A stretch of 43,228 nt of DNA, taken from Betaproteobacteria bacterium. GTDB taxonomy: Bacteria > Pseudomonadota > Gammaproteobacteria > Burkholderiales > SG8-39. Positions 17,534 to 25,218 of this stretch are shown here, in pieces; position 1 is the first letter of the stretch; the number at the start of each line of letters is the position of its first letter. The position numbers and the translations under genes were made by a program. The stretch lies in assembly GCA_009693435.1 (NCBI GenBank), contig SHXF01000033.1:1-43228 (forward strand), given 5' to 3'. The notes under the pieces were generated by a model. It made no database searches. It saw only the letters and a list, made by a program, of their open reading frames with translations, and had not been told where the DNA came from.

Positions 17534-17604
17534 AAAGTTGTTAGTTTCGAGCGTAGCGTCCGCAACGCAGAGCTGGCATTGCAAAATGTCGATCGCGCGA
17601 GTCT

Positions 17605-17650
17605 ATCAAGAACGATTCTTGATTGGGACGCAAGTCATTGCCGCTATAAT
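17605..17650 (+). promoter_or_regulatory. Fur-like palindrome and fbpC promoter
   Basis: A perfect 19-base palindrome, ATCAAGAACGATTCTTGAT, lies at 17605-17623. It shares AAGAAYGATTCT with the fbpA operator. The fbpC promoter TTGGGA (17623-17628), 16-base spacer, TATAAT (17645-17650) abuts it. The reverse strand offers TTGATA at 17609-17604 as a -35 for fbpB, with a poor -10. Confidence 0.75.
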
Positions 17651-17658
17651 CCCGCATT

Positions 17659-18762
17659 ATGTCCTCCCTGCCCCAACCCATCGCACCCCTCCTGGAACTA
17701 CGTGGACTGAGTCACGCGTACGGCAGCCAGGAAGTCGTGCTTCATCTGTCCTTTACGCTCCAGCGCGGCGCCATCGGTTGCCTGCTCGGGCCCAGCGGTT
17801 GCGGCAAGACTACCGTGCTGCGATCGATCGCCGGATTCGAGCCGGTTTCAGCCGGGGAAATTCTGTTGGGCGGCAAACTGGTCAGCCGCCCGGGCATGAG
17901 AGTGCCGCCTGAAGCACGTCGTATCGGCATGGTCTTCCAGGATTACGCCCTCTTTCCACACCTTTCTGTGCAGGCCAATGTTGCGTTCGGGCTGCACGCG
18001 CTGCCGCGCGCGCAACAATCGAGCCGTACAGAGGAGTTCATCGAAGCGGTGGGACTTGCGGGACTGGATGCGAAATATCCGCATGAACTTTCTGGCGGGC
18101 AGCAGCAGCGCGTTGCACTGGCGCGGGCACTGGCGCCCCAACCCGATCTGCTGCTCCTGGACGAGCCATTCTCCAACCTCGACGTTGAACTGCGAGAGCG
18201 CCTCAGCCTGGAAGTGCGCGAGATCATCAAACGCACGCACACCACTGCGGTCCTCGTCACCCACGATCAGAATGAGGCGTTCGCCATTGCCGACGAAATC
18301 GGCATCATGAATCGCGGGACCATTGAGCAATGGGATACGGCCTACAACCTCTATCACCGCCCTGCCAGCCGTTTCGTCGCCGACTTCATCGGTCAGGGCG
18401 TGCTGCTGCCCGCGCAGGTCATGTCACCCCATCAGGTGGAATTCGAGCTTGGCGTGCTCAACGGCAACATCCCCCAAAGCTGCGAGGTCGGGTGCGACCG
18501 CTGCGGTAAAGGCTGCGAAGTGCAGGTGCTGCTGCGCCCCGACGACGTGGTGCACGACGACTTGAGCGCGATGAAGGCCGAAGTCCTGCACAAGGCGTTT
18601 CGCGGTGCGGAGATTCTTTACACTCTGCGCCTTGCCAGCGGCCGCAAGGTGCTGGCTTTGGTTCCCAGCCACCACAACCACGCGCTTGGCGAGCGCATCG
18701 GTATTCGTCTCGACGTGGATCACGTCGTGACGTTCCCGCCGGAAGTTGCTGTGGCAGGCTAA
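17659..18762 (+). CDS. fbpC: ferric iron ABC transporter, ATP-binding protein
   Basis: This 367-residue ATPase powers the Fbp iron importer. The nucleotide-binding domain has Walker A GPSGCGKTTVLRS, signature LSGGQQQRVALARAL, Walker B LLLLDEPFSNLD and switch His in LVTHDQNEA. The C-terminal regulatory part, from about residue 240, has TOBE-like strands and a four-cysteine cluster, Cys275-x3-Cys279-x2-Cys282-x3-Cys286. The ATG at 17659 is only eight bases beyond the -10 box, so the mRNA may be leaderless. No later start is possible because LLELRGLSHAYG begins at residue 10. Confidence 0.94.
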   Translation: MSSLPQPIAPLLELRGLSHAYGSQEVVLHLSFTLQRGAIGCLLGPSGCGKTTVLRSIAGFEPVSAGEILLGGKLVSRPGMRVPPEARRIGMVFQDYALFPHLSVQANVAFGLHALPRAQQSSRTEEFIEAVGLAGLDAKYPHELSGGQQQRVALARALAPQPDLLLLDEPFSNLDVELRERLSLEVREIIKRTHTTAVLVTHDQNEAFAIADEIGIMNRGTIEQWDTAYNLYHRPASRFVADFIGQGVLLPAQVMSPHQVEFELGVLNGNIPQSCEVGCDRCGKGCEVQVLLRPDDVVHDDLSAMKAEVLHKAFRGAEILYTLRLASGRKVLALVPSHHNHALGERIGIRLDVDHVVTFPPEVAVAG

Positions 18763-18800
18763 GGTCCACGACCTGCCACCCTCCGGTGCCCACTGGTCTG

Positions 18801-18822
18801 GAGCGCCCGGCCACTGGCGCTC
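18801..18822. terminator. hairpin between convergent fbpC and tonB-like gene
   Basis: GAGCGCC (18801-18807) and GGCGCTC (18816-18822) form a perfect 7-bp stem with an 8-base loop in the gap between two stop codons. No T-run follows. It may act as a weak terminator or RNA end-stabiliser. Confidence 0.4.
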
Positions 18823-18830
18823 GCATGCGC

Positions 18831-19634
18831 TTATTCGATATTGAACACGAACAGCACGTCGACCGAAAATTCCCGGTTGCGCAATGCCGGCGGTATCTGC
18901 ACCAGCGGTTTCGCCTTGCGAATGGTTTCGACGGCGTGCTTGTTTATCTGCTCGTGACGACTGGGCTTGGTTAACTCGATGGTCGAAATCATGCCGTTCG
19001 CGCCGATAACCAGGCGTGCACTGACCCGGATCTCGGCGCCGGACGGCTCATCCACTGACCGTGAATTGAGCGCTATCTTGTTATAGCGCTTCGCCGCGCC
19101 AAGCAGTGCAAGCCTGTATTGGCTTAGTGTCCCGGCATCCTCTGTCCCATCCTGCGACAGCCGCGGCGCAGGATCACCACGAGGCGCCTGCGGTACCGGC
19201 TCGGATGCCCGGGGCGCCGACGGTGCAAGAGGTGGTGGCGACGGCGCGCTCGCCTCCGTCGATGCCGGGGGTGGTAGAGGGGCAACAGGTGCGGGCGAGG
19301 CAACCTGTGGCGTAGCGGGCGTCGGCGTGGGCAGCGCCAGCGGGCGCGGGGCGGTCGGCGGAGGAGGCTCCACTTTCGGTTTTGGGCGCTCGGGTTGCGC
19401 CGGAGTAGGTGGGACCACAACCGGCACCGATTGAGCGGGAGTACTTTCAGCCGATACCGGCGGCACGAGTCGCGCCGTAAGCACACGAGCAGTGACCGCA
19501 GGTGGGGTCTGCGGCATTCCAGGTATCAGCGCGAGGGCAGCCGCGTGCAAAATCAGGGACATCGCCACGCACAGCAGAATCGTCCGCTGTTGCGACTCGG
19601 TGGCAGATATATCGGCGTGAGCGGCTGAGGCCAT
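18831..19634 (-). CDS. TonB-like energy-transducing protein
   Basis: This 267-residue protein has the TonB layout. A short cytoplasmic N-terminus is followed by one membrane helix (TILLCVAMSLILHAAALALI), which contains the Ser/His pair typical of TonB. Next comes a long Pro/Ala/Lys-rich periplasmic spacer including PERPKPKVEPPPPTAPRP. The C-terminal domain resembles TonB: AEIRVSARLVIGANGMISTI, and a final strand ending FVFNIE. The start ATG at 19634 places the helix near residue 20; upstream open frame is unlikely to be coding. No exbB, exbD or outer-membrane receptor gene is adjacent. The neighbouring Fbp genes suggest an iron role, but it could serve another receptor. Confidence 0.82.
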   Translation of the reverse strand: MASAAHADISATESQQRTILLCVAMSLILHAAALALIPGMPQTPPAVTARVLTARLVPPVSAESTPAQSVPVVVPPTPAQPERPKPKVEPPPPTAPRPLALPTPTPATPQVASPAPVAPLPPPASTEASAPSPPPLAPSAPRASEPVPQAPRGDPAPRLSQDGTEDAGTLSQYRLALLGAAKRYNKIALNSRSVDEPSGAEIRVSARLVIGANGMISTIELTKPSRHEQINKHAVETIRKAKPLVQIPPALRNREFSVDVLFVFNIE

Positions 19635-19813
19635 CAATGTATTCGTGGGCGTCTGTGGAAAAACCGCGGCGCAGCCAATTTTATCGCACACGGACGGCGC
19701 CCTTTCATTCCCGTGGGACATTGGAACCGGGCGATCTTCTGAAATCGCATAAACTAGATGGACAATTTGATCCCTTTCCATCTCCTTTCCCACCCTTCTG
19801 CACGGACACCTGC

Positions 19814-21286
19814 ATGTGGCGCCCTCCGCAACGCATCAAATGGCACACTGATCCCGGACAGTGGCCGACGGCCGACGAGGCTGCCCGCTCACTTCTCTTC
19901 AGCCCGATCGACGTAGGAACAATGCGCCTTTCCAGCCGCACCTGGATCCCAGCGATGGTGCCGTGGCGCGCCACTGAGGAGGGTTTTGTTACGCCTGAGA
20001 ATATCGAGTGGTACGCACGCTTCGCTCAAGGCCGGCCGGGTGCGATCGTAGTCGAAGCGACGGCGGTTCGCGACGTGCCCAGCGGTCCGTTGCTGCGCAT
20101 CGGCGACGACCGGTTCATACCCGGCCTGAAAGACCTGGTGGAGGCGGTGCGCATTGCGAGCGATGGACAAACGCGCCTGCTGATCCAGATCATCGACTTT
20201 CTGTCGGTGCGGCGCCGGCCCGAGCGCGACAAGTTCCTGCAGCGATTCCTGAAGATAACCGACCGCCATCGCACCGCGATGGGCGCGCAAGGCATGCCGG
20301 ATGACGAGGTCCGTGCGTTGCTATCGGCCGTGCCCGACGCGGAGCTGGAGCACATCCTGGACGAACGCGAATTCGAGGCCGTGCGCATGGGCTATCGTGA
20401 GCGCTTAACCGACATGGCCTTGTCACACATCCGTGACTTGCCCCAGGTGCTCCCCGAATTGTTCGCGCAAGCAGCGCGCCGCTCGCGCGAAGCAGGTTTC
20501 GACGGCGTAGAACTGCACTACGCGCACGCCTATACCATGGCTTCGTTCCTCTCGGCCCGCAACACCCGTGCCGATGGCTACGGCGGGACGAGGGAAAACC
20601 GGATCCGCCTGCCCCTGGAGGTGTACCGCCGGGTGCGCGAGGTAGTCGGCAATGATTACACCCTCGGATGCCGGTTTCTTTCAGAGGAATGCATCGAAGG
20701 CGGCAGCACCCTGGACGATGCCGCGTACTTCGGCGTCGAGTTCGCGCGCACCGGGATGGATTTCCTGTCGATGTCCCGCGGCGGCAAGTTCGAGGACGCC
20801 AAACAACCCGGCATCGGATGGGCGGCATACCCCTACACCGGACCAAGCGGCTACGAATGCATGCCGCAGTACATATCCGACGAGCGTGGGCCGTTCGGAC
20901 GCAATATCGAACCGGTAGCCCGGATACGCAGCGCCATCCGCGACGCCGGTTTCGCCACCCCCGTCGTGCTCGCCGGGGGCATTCACGGATTCGGGCAGGC
21001 CGAGCAATTACTGCATGCTGGCAGAGCTGACATCATCGGGCTTGCGCGCCAGAGCCTGGCGGATCCGGATTGGTTCGAGAAGGTCCGCCTCGGCCAGGGC
21101 AAGGAAGTGGTCGTGTGCGAATACACCAATTACTGCGAGGCGCTCGATCAGAAGCACAATCAGGTTACCTGCCAGCTTTGGGATCGCAAGCAACTGGATG
21201 AACCCGGGGTGAGCAAGACTCGCGACGGAAAGCGCAGGCTGACCCCGCCACGATGGCGTGCCGATTCCGCTGAAACAGCCGGTTGA
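19814..21286 (+). CDS. NADH:flavin oxidoreductase, Old Yellow Enzyme family
   Basis: This FMN-dependent TIM-barrel enzyme belongs to the family that reduces activated C=C bonds. The 490 residues include the barrel signature GFDGVELHYAHAYTMASFLS followed by NTRADGYGGTRENRIRLPLE, which is the conserved substrate/FMN segment. VVLAGGIHGFGQAEQLL and DIIGLARQSLADP form the FMN phosphate site. Length exceeds simple OYEs (about 370), but I see no C-terminal FAD/NAD domain as in 2,4-dienoyl-CoA reductase. The extra residues are an insertion near 125-190 and a Cys-containing tail (CEYTNYCEALDQKHNQVTC). The start ATG at 19814 is inferred from where similarity begins. Substrate unknown. Confidence 0.85.
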   Translation: MWRPPQRIKWHTDPGQWPTADEAARSLLFSPIDVGTMRLSSRTWIPAMVPWRATEEGFVTPENIEWYARFAQGRPGAIVVEATAVRDVPSGPLLRIGDDRFIPGLKDLVEAVRIASDGQTRLLIQIIDFLSVRRRPERDKFLQRFLKITDRHRTAMGAQGMPDDEVRALLSAVPDAELEHILDEREFEAVRMGYRERLTDMALSHIRDLPQVLPELFAQAARRSREAGFDGVELHYAHAYTMASFLSARNTRADGYGGTRENRIRLPLEVYRRVREVVGNDYTLGCRFLSEECIEGGSTLDDAAYFGVEFARTGMDFLSMSRGGKFEDAKQPGIGWAAYPYTGPSGYECMPQYISDERGPFGRNIEPVARIRSAIRDAGFATPVVLAGGIHGFGQAEQLLHAGRADIIGLARQSLADPDWFEKVRLGQGKEVVVCEYTNYCEALDQKHNQVTCQLWDRKQLDEPGVSKTRDGKRRLTPPRWRADSAETAG

Positions 21287-21341
21287 AGGCGCCAAGTCCC
21301 GGTAATCCGGAGCTTCACGAAGAACTTTCCGCGCCGGACGC

Positions 21342-21375
21342 AAGGCAAGATCACCTATAAATTTTTTCTTGCCTT
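21342..21375. repeat. inverted repeat upstream of the cold-shock promoter
   Basis: AAGGCAAGA (21342-21350) and TCTTGCCTT (21367-21375) are perfect 9-bp inverted arms around a 16-base AT-rich loop ending in a T-run. The right arm contains the probable -35 of the cold-shock gene. It could end transcription of the upstream oxidoreductase gene or be a binding site. Confidence 0.55.
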
Positions 21376-21397
21376 CCGATTACATTTCGGGTATACA
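21369..21397 (+). promoter_or_regulatory. promoter and long leader of the cold-shock gene
   Basis: TTGCCT (21369-21374), a 17-base spacer and TATACA (21392-21397) form a good sigma-70 promoter. Transcription from about 21404 would leave a 5' leader near 135 bases before the cspA-type ATG, as in temperature-sensing cold-shock mRNAs. Confidence 0.6.
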
Positions 21398-21538
21398 ACG
21401 CGCTGCAGGATGCTCAAGCAGTGAAGTTGCTGGTCAGTCGTAGCCGCAGAAACGGCACCTCCGGTCCTCATTTCTCTTTCTTGATTGTCGTGCGCGAGGG
21501 CGCATGCCCGATCTTAAATTTTTTCAGGAAAGCAGAAC

Positions 21539-21742
21539 ATGCCGACAGGTACAGTAAAGTGGTTTAATGATGCGAAGGGCTTTGGATTCATCACCCCGGA
21601 TGAAGGTGGTGAAGACCTCTTTGCCCATTTTTCCGCTATTCAGGGAGGCGGTTTCAAGTCACTCAAGGAAGGCCAGAAAGTTTCCTTCGACGTGACGACC
21701 GGTCCCAAAGGCAAGCAGGCTGCAAACATTAAAGCGGCATAG
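21539..21742 (+). CDS. cold-shock domain protein, CspA family
   Basis: The 67-residue protein is one OB-fold cold-shock domain that binds single-stranded RNA and DNA. RNP1 is KGFGFITP and RNP2 is [21 protein letters not shown] starts the fold. The ATG at 21539 has AGGAAAGC upstream. The gene has its own promoter, a long leader and a strong terminator, so it is a single-gene unit. Such proteins act as RNA chaperones; which paralogue this is cannot be told. Confidence 0.96.
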   Translation: MPTGTVKWFNDAKGFGFITPDEGGEDLFAHFSAIQGGGFKSLKEGQKVSFDVTTGPKGKQAANIKAA

Positions 21743-21754
21743 TCAGGCCGTGAT

Positions 21755-21783
21755 AAAAAGCCCGGGCAACCGGGCTTTTTTTT
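21755..21783 (+). terminator. intrinsic terminator of the cold-shock gene
   Basis: AAAAAGCCCGG pairs with CCGGGCTTTTT around a GCAA tetraloop and continues into a run of eight T. It starts 12 bases after the stop codon and ends 27 bases before the tRNA gene. Confidence 0.95.
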
Positions 21784-21810
21784 GGGCGCAATAGTAAAAT
21801 ACCAGGCCAC

Positions 21811-21902
21811 GGAGAGGTACCGAAGCGGTCATAACGGCGCTGACTCGAAATCAGATGGTCGGGTTTCCCGGCACGTGGGTTCGAATCCCACCCTCTCCGC
21901 CA
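21811..21902 (+). tRNA. tRNA-Ser(CGA)
   Basis: The 92-base gene folds as a class II tRNA. Acceptor strands GGAGAGG and CCTCTCC pair, followed by discriminator G and encoded CCA (21900-21902). The anticodon loop has CGA at 21846-21848 between CTGA and TCAG, reading the UCG codon. A long variable arm and the T-loop sequence GGTTCGAATCC are present. Serine identity follows from the anticodon and the long arm. The seryl-tRNA synthetase gene is in the same window. Confidence 0.97.
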
Positions 21903-22176
21903 CCTGCAAGTAGCGATTCTGCCGGGAGCATTTTGTTCAGACTGCGCTATTATTTTTGTAAACCCCGACCCCGACACAGGACGATCAGCCTGCGCCGCGT
22001 CGCACATCAACATCCCCGGGGGGAAATTTGCAAGATTCCCCGTCCATCGCTGATAAATGCCACGTCCCGGAATATTTCCTGATATAGCATCCGTGTGCAA
22101 GTATTGGCCGATGCTGGGCCTGGTCGGCAGAGCTTAGTCGGCCGGTTTTCCTGAACTGAATTTCAAAGGAGGATTC

Positions 22177-23349
22177 ATGAAACGCATTATTTTCTTGCTA
22201 CTAAGCGCCTCGCTCGTTGCTGCGGGTTCGTCTGCACTGGCCCAGTCCCCGATCAAGCTGGGCTTTATCTCGGCCATAAGTGGACCATTGAGCGCCGTCG
22301 GTGCCGAGCAGAAACGCGGCTTCGACGTCGCCATGGAACACCTTGGCGGCAAGCTGGGCGGTTTCCCGATCGAAGTGATCATCGGCGATTCGAAGACAAA
22401 CCCCGGCGCCACCGTGCAGGAACTTTCCAAGCTGATAGAAAAGGATCGAGTCGACCTGCTGACCGGCCTGACTGCTTCCAACGAGCTGGTGGCCGCAATC
22501 AAGCCGATCACCGACGCCAAGCTTTTTTTCATAGGCATGAACGGCGGGCCTGCGCAACTGGCAGGCGAGCAGTGCAGCCCCTACTACTTCAATGCCTCAT
22601 TCCAGAATGCCCAGCTGACCACCGGCATCGGGCAGTACATGTCGCAGAAGGGCGTGAAAAAACTGTACCTGACGGGGATGGATTACGAAGCCGGCCACGA
22701 GCACACCAATGCGGCACGCACCGGGTACAAGGGTGAAGTGGTGAGCCATGTGTTCACGCCACTCGCGCAGGTGGACTTTGCCGCCGATATCGCCAAGATT
22801 CGCGCCTCGGGCGCAGACGGCGTATTCGCGTTCTATCCCGGCGGGCCGGGAATCGCATTTGTGCGCCAGTGGGCACAGGCGGGCATGACCGGCAAGATTC
22901 CGCTCTATTCCAACATCGCGTTGTCCGAGCCCACGGTGTTCCAGGCGCAGGGCAAAACTGCGTTGGGCATCATCCAGAGCGCGGTGTACTTCGCCGACCT
23001 GGACAATGCACCCAACAAGAAATTCGTCGCTGAATTCCGCAAGAAATTCAATCGGGATCCGGCCAGCTACGCCGGCATGTCCTATGACGCGATGATGCTC
23101 ATGGATGCGGCAGTCCGGGAGGTCAAGGGCAACATCAAGAATCAGGACGCGTTCCGCGCCGCTCTTCGCCGGGCGGATTTTCAGAGCGTCCGCGGGCCGT
23201 TCAAGTTCAACCGCAACCATCAGCCGATCCAGAACACTTACGTAACAATCGTGGAACCGCGCGCCGACGGAAGCATGTATCTCAAACAGATCGGCATAGC
23301 GGCGGAGAACGCGCCCGACGAATTCGTCGGCAAGTGCGGGATGAAATAG
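22177..23349 (+). CDS. Liv-type ABC transporter substrate-binding protein
   Basis: This periplasmic binding protein (390 residues) captures the solute for the importer encoded next. A signal peptide of about 22 residues ends SSALA-Q. The mature start PIKLGFISAISGPLSAVG and later IEVIIGDSKTNPGATVQELS are typical of the LivJ/LivK type I fold. ATG 22177 has a strong GGAGG. This family transports branched-chain amino acids but also aromatic carboxylates, urea and amides. The adjacent Rieske and flavin oxygenase genes favour an aromatic or similar acid as ligand (inference). It is first in a seven-gene same-strand run to 29,073. Confidence 0.93.
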   Translation: MKRIIFLLLSASLVAAGSSALAQSPIKLGFISAISGPLSAVGAEQKRGFDVAMEHLGGKLGGFPIEVIIGDSKTNPGATVQELSKLIEKDRVDLLTGLTASNELVAAIKPITDAKLFFIGMNGGPAQLAGEQCSPYYFNASFQNAQLTTGIGQYMSQKGVKKLYLTGMDYEAGHEHTNAARTGYKGEVVSHVFTPLAQVDFAADIAKIRASGADGVFAFYPGGPGIAFVRQWAQAGMTGKIPLYSNIALSEPTVFQAQGKTALGIIQSAVYFADLDNAPNKKFVAEFRKKFNRDPASYAGMSYDAMMLMDAAVREVKGNIKNQDAFRAALRRADFQSVRGPFKFNRNHQPIQNTYVTIVEPRADGSMYLKQIGIAAENAPDEFVGKCGMK

Positions 23350-23372
23350 CAGACATTTGGTAGCACAACGTG

Positions 23373-24272
23373 ATGGGTACCGAGCTGCTCCTGGAGCAGG
23401 CATTCAACGGGGTGCAGCTCGGCATGATTCTGTTCCTTATGGCGGTAGGGGTCACGCTGGCGTTCGGGGTGATGAATCTCATCAACCTCGCGCACGGCTC
23501 CATGTTGATGCTGGGCGCGTATTTCATCGCCTTCACCGCAGGGAAGATTCCTTCGTTCCTCATCGCCCTCGCTGCCGCACTGTTGCTCATCGCCGTCGTC
23601 TCGGCAATTCTCGAAATCTTGATCATCCGGCCGATGTACTCGCTCGGCCATCTCGATCAGGTCCTTGCGACCTTCGGCATCAGCATTGCGTTGAATGAAG
23701 TCGTGATCATGATTTGGGGGCGAGAGGCGGTATTTGTCGCCCCGCCGGAATGGCTGGACGGCACCGTGCAACTGACGGCGTCTGTAAGCTATCCCGTGTA
23801 CCGCCTCGCCATCACCGTCGTAGCCGCAGCAGCCGGGATCGGCCTGTGGCTGCTGCTCACACGAACGCGCCTTGGGATGCGCATCCGCGCCGGCGCCGAA
23901 AAGGGCGAAATCATAGGCGCACTGGGCGTCAATATCCGCGTTCTGTTCACGGCGGTGTTTGTCATCAGTTCGTTGCTTGCCGCCCTGGGCGGACTGATGC
24001 TCGGACCCTTGCTTGCCGTGCAGTCCGGCATGGGCGACTCGCTGCTCATTCTTGCGCTTGCCGTGGTGGTGATCGGCGGCGTGGGTTCGCTCAAGGGCGC
24101 ACTGTACGCTTCACTCGCGGTGGGCATCATCGATACCTTCGGCCGGATGCTGTGGCCACAAATGCTTGGTACGATGGTGGGCAACATCGTCGCCAATTCG
24201 GCGGTCTACATCCTGATGGCTATAGTCATCGCCGTGCGGCCTGCCGGATTGTTTGGCCAGCATGGCCGCTGA
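23373..24272 (+). CDS. Liv-type ABC transporter permease (LivH-like)
   Basis: This 299-residue membrane protein forms one half of the importer channel. It has about eight hydrophobic segments. The N-terminal phrase FNGVQLGMILFLMAVGVTLA and then FGVMNLINLAHGSMLMLGAY is the LivH hallmark, and EAA-like contact sequence occurs at MRIRAGAEKGEIIGALGVN. GTG at 23370 directly precedes the ATG at 23373; either may start. It lies 23 bases after the binding-protein gene and overlaps livM by 11 bases. Confidence 0.93.
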   Translation: MGTELLLEQAFNGVQLGMILFLMAVGVTLAFGVMNLINLAHGSMLMLGAYFIAFTAGKIPSFLIALAAALLLIAVVSAILEILIIRPMYSLGHLDQVLATFGISIALNEVVIMIWGREAVFVAPPEWLDGTVQLTASVSYPVYRLAITVVAAAAGIGLWLLLTRTRLGMRIRAGAEKGEIIGALGVNIRVLFTAVFVISSLLAALGGLMLGPLLAVQSGMGDSLLILALAVVVIGGVGSLKGALYASLAVGIIDTFGRMLWPQMLGTMVGNIVANSAVYILMAIVIAVRPAGLFGQHGR

Positions 24273-25218
24273 AATTGTCACGCTCGCATCGCGCGCGCGG
24301 TGGCTCAGGATCGCGCTGATCGTGTTGCTTGCGATCGCGCTGGTCATCCCTCTCCTGGGACAACCTTATTACACCAAGCTGGTTGCGCGCATGGCGATAT
24401 TCGCCATTGCAGCGATGAGCCTGGATCTGCTGGTCGGCTACGCAGGACTGGTCAGCTTCGGGCATGCCGCGTTTTTCGGGATTGGGGTGTATGCCGCCGG
24501 CCTCCTGCCGATGCTCGGCATTCAGCAGGCTGCAGTAATTCTTCCCGCGGCGGCACTGGCCGCGGGCATTGTCGGTGCGATCACCGGCGCCATTTCGCTG
24601 CGCGCTTCCGGGCTGTATTTCATATTCATCACCCTGGCGTTTGCACAGATGGTGTTTTATATCGCCACGGGCCTGCGCATGTTCGGCGGCGATGACGGCT
24701 TTCGCCTGCCTGCGCCGACGTTGCTGCTGCCCGGCGTGCCCCTGGACAATCCGGTTCCCCTCGCCTACACCATGATCGGCTCGCTGGTGCTGCTCACGTG
24801 GATCGCCAGGCGGTTGATGGCTTCGCGGTTCGGCAGGATCGTGGTTGCGGCACGTGATAACGAGGTGAAGCTCCGCGCCGTGGGGCTATCGCCCTTTCCT
24901 TCGCGCCTGCTGCTCTACACGATCGCGTCCGCGATGTGCGGCATAGCGGGCGCGGGATTCGCCAATCTCACGGAGTACGTTTCCCCCGCCAGCATCTCCT
25001 GGGTGGTGTCGGGGGAATTCCTGTTCATGGTCATACTCGGGTCGGCGGCCACCATTATCGGCCCCATCCTGGGTGCGATCGCATTCGTGGGACTGGAGCA
25101 GATTCTTTCCGCCTGGACCGGATACTGGATGTTCTGGCTGGGTGTACTGCTGGTGCTGCGCGTGTTGTTTCTCAGGCAGGGGCTCTACGGCCTGCTATCG
25201 GGTGATCGCGCCAGATGA
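24262..25218 (+). CDS. Liv-type ABC transporter permease (LivM-like)
   Basis: This is the second channel subunit, 318 residues from ATG 24262. LDLLVGYAGLVSFGHAAFFG is the family signature, and GRIVVAARDNEVKLRAVGLS is the cytoplasmic loop that meets the ATPases. An in-frame TTG at 24253 is an alternative start. Its start overlaps the livH-like gene and its stop overlaps the next gene as ATGA, so the genes are translationally linked. Confidence 0.93.
   Translation: MAAEIVTLASRARWLRIALIVLLAIALVIPLLGQPYYTKLVARMAIFAIAAMSLDLLVGYAGLVSFGHAAFFGIGVYAAGLLPMLGIQQAAVILPAAALAAGIVGAITGAISLRASGLYFIFITLAFAQMVFYIATGLRMFGGDDGFRLPAPTLLLPGVPLDNPVPLAYTMIGSLVLLTWIARRLMASRFGRIVVAARDNEVKLRAVGLSPFPSRLLLYTIASAMCGIAGAGFANLTEYVSPASISWVVSGEFLFMVILGSAATIIGPILGAIAFVGLEQILSAWTGYWMFWLGVLLVLRVLFLRQGLYGLLSGDRAR

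Noticed and set aside
16559..17710. 383-codon plus-strand frame opposite fbpB
   Set aside because: fbpB has membrane segments and both EAA loops on the minus strand; the opposite frame is low-complexity Arg/His/Gln-rich.
21811..22176. tRNA-Ser as integration site for a genomic island covering 22-37 kb
   Set aside because: The island does begin just downstream of the tRNA, but I found no integrase and no copy of the tRNA 3' end near 37 kb, and the right neighbour is serS.
23238..23771. Minus-strand frame opposite the Liv binding protein and permease
   Set aside because: Asp/Glu/His-rich shadow frame spanning the end of one gene and the start of another.
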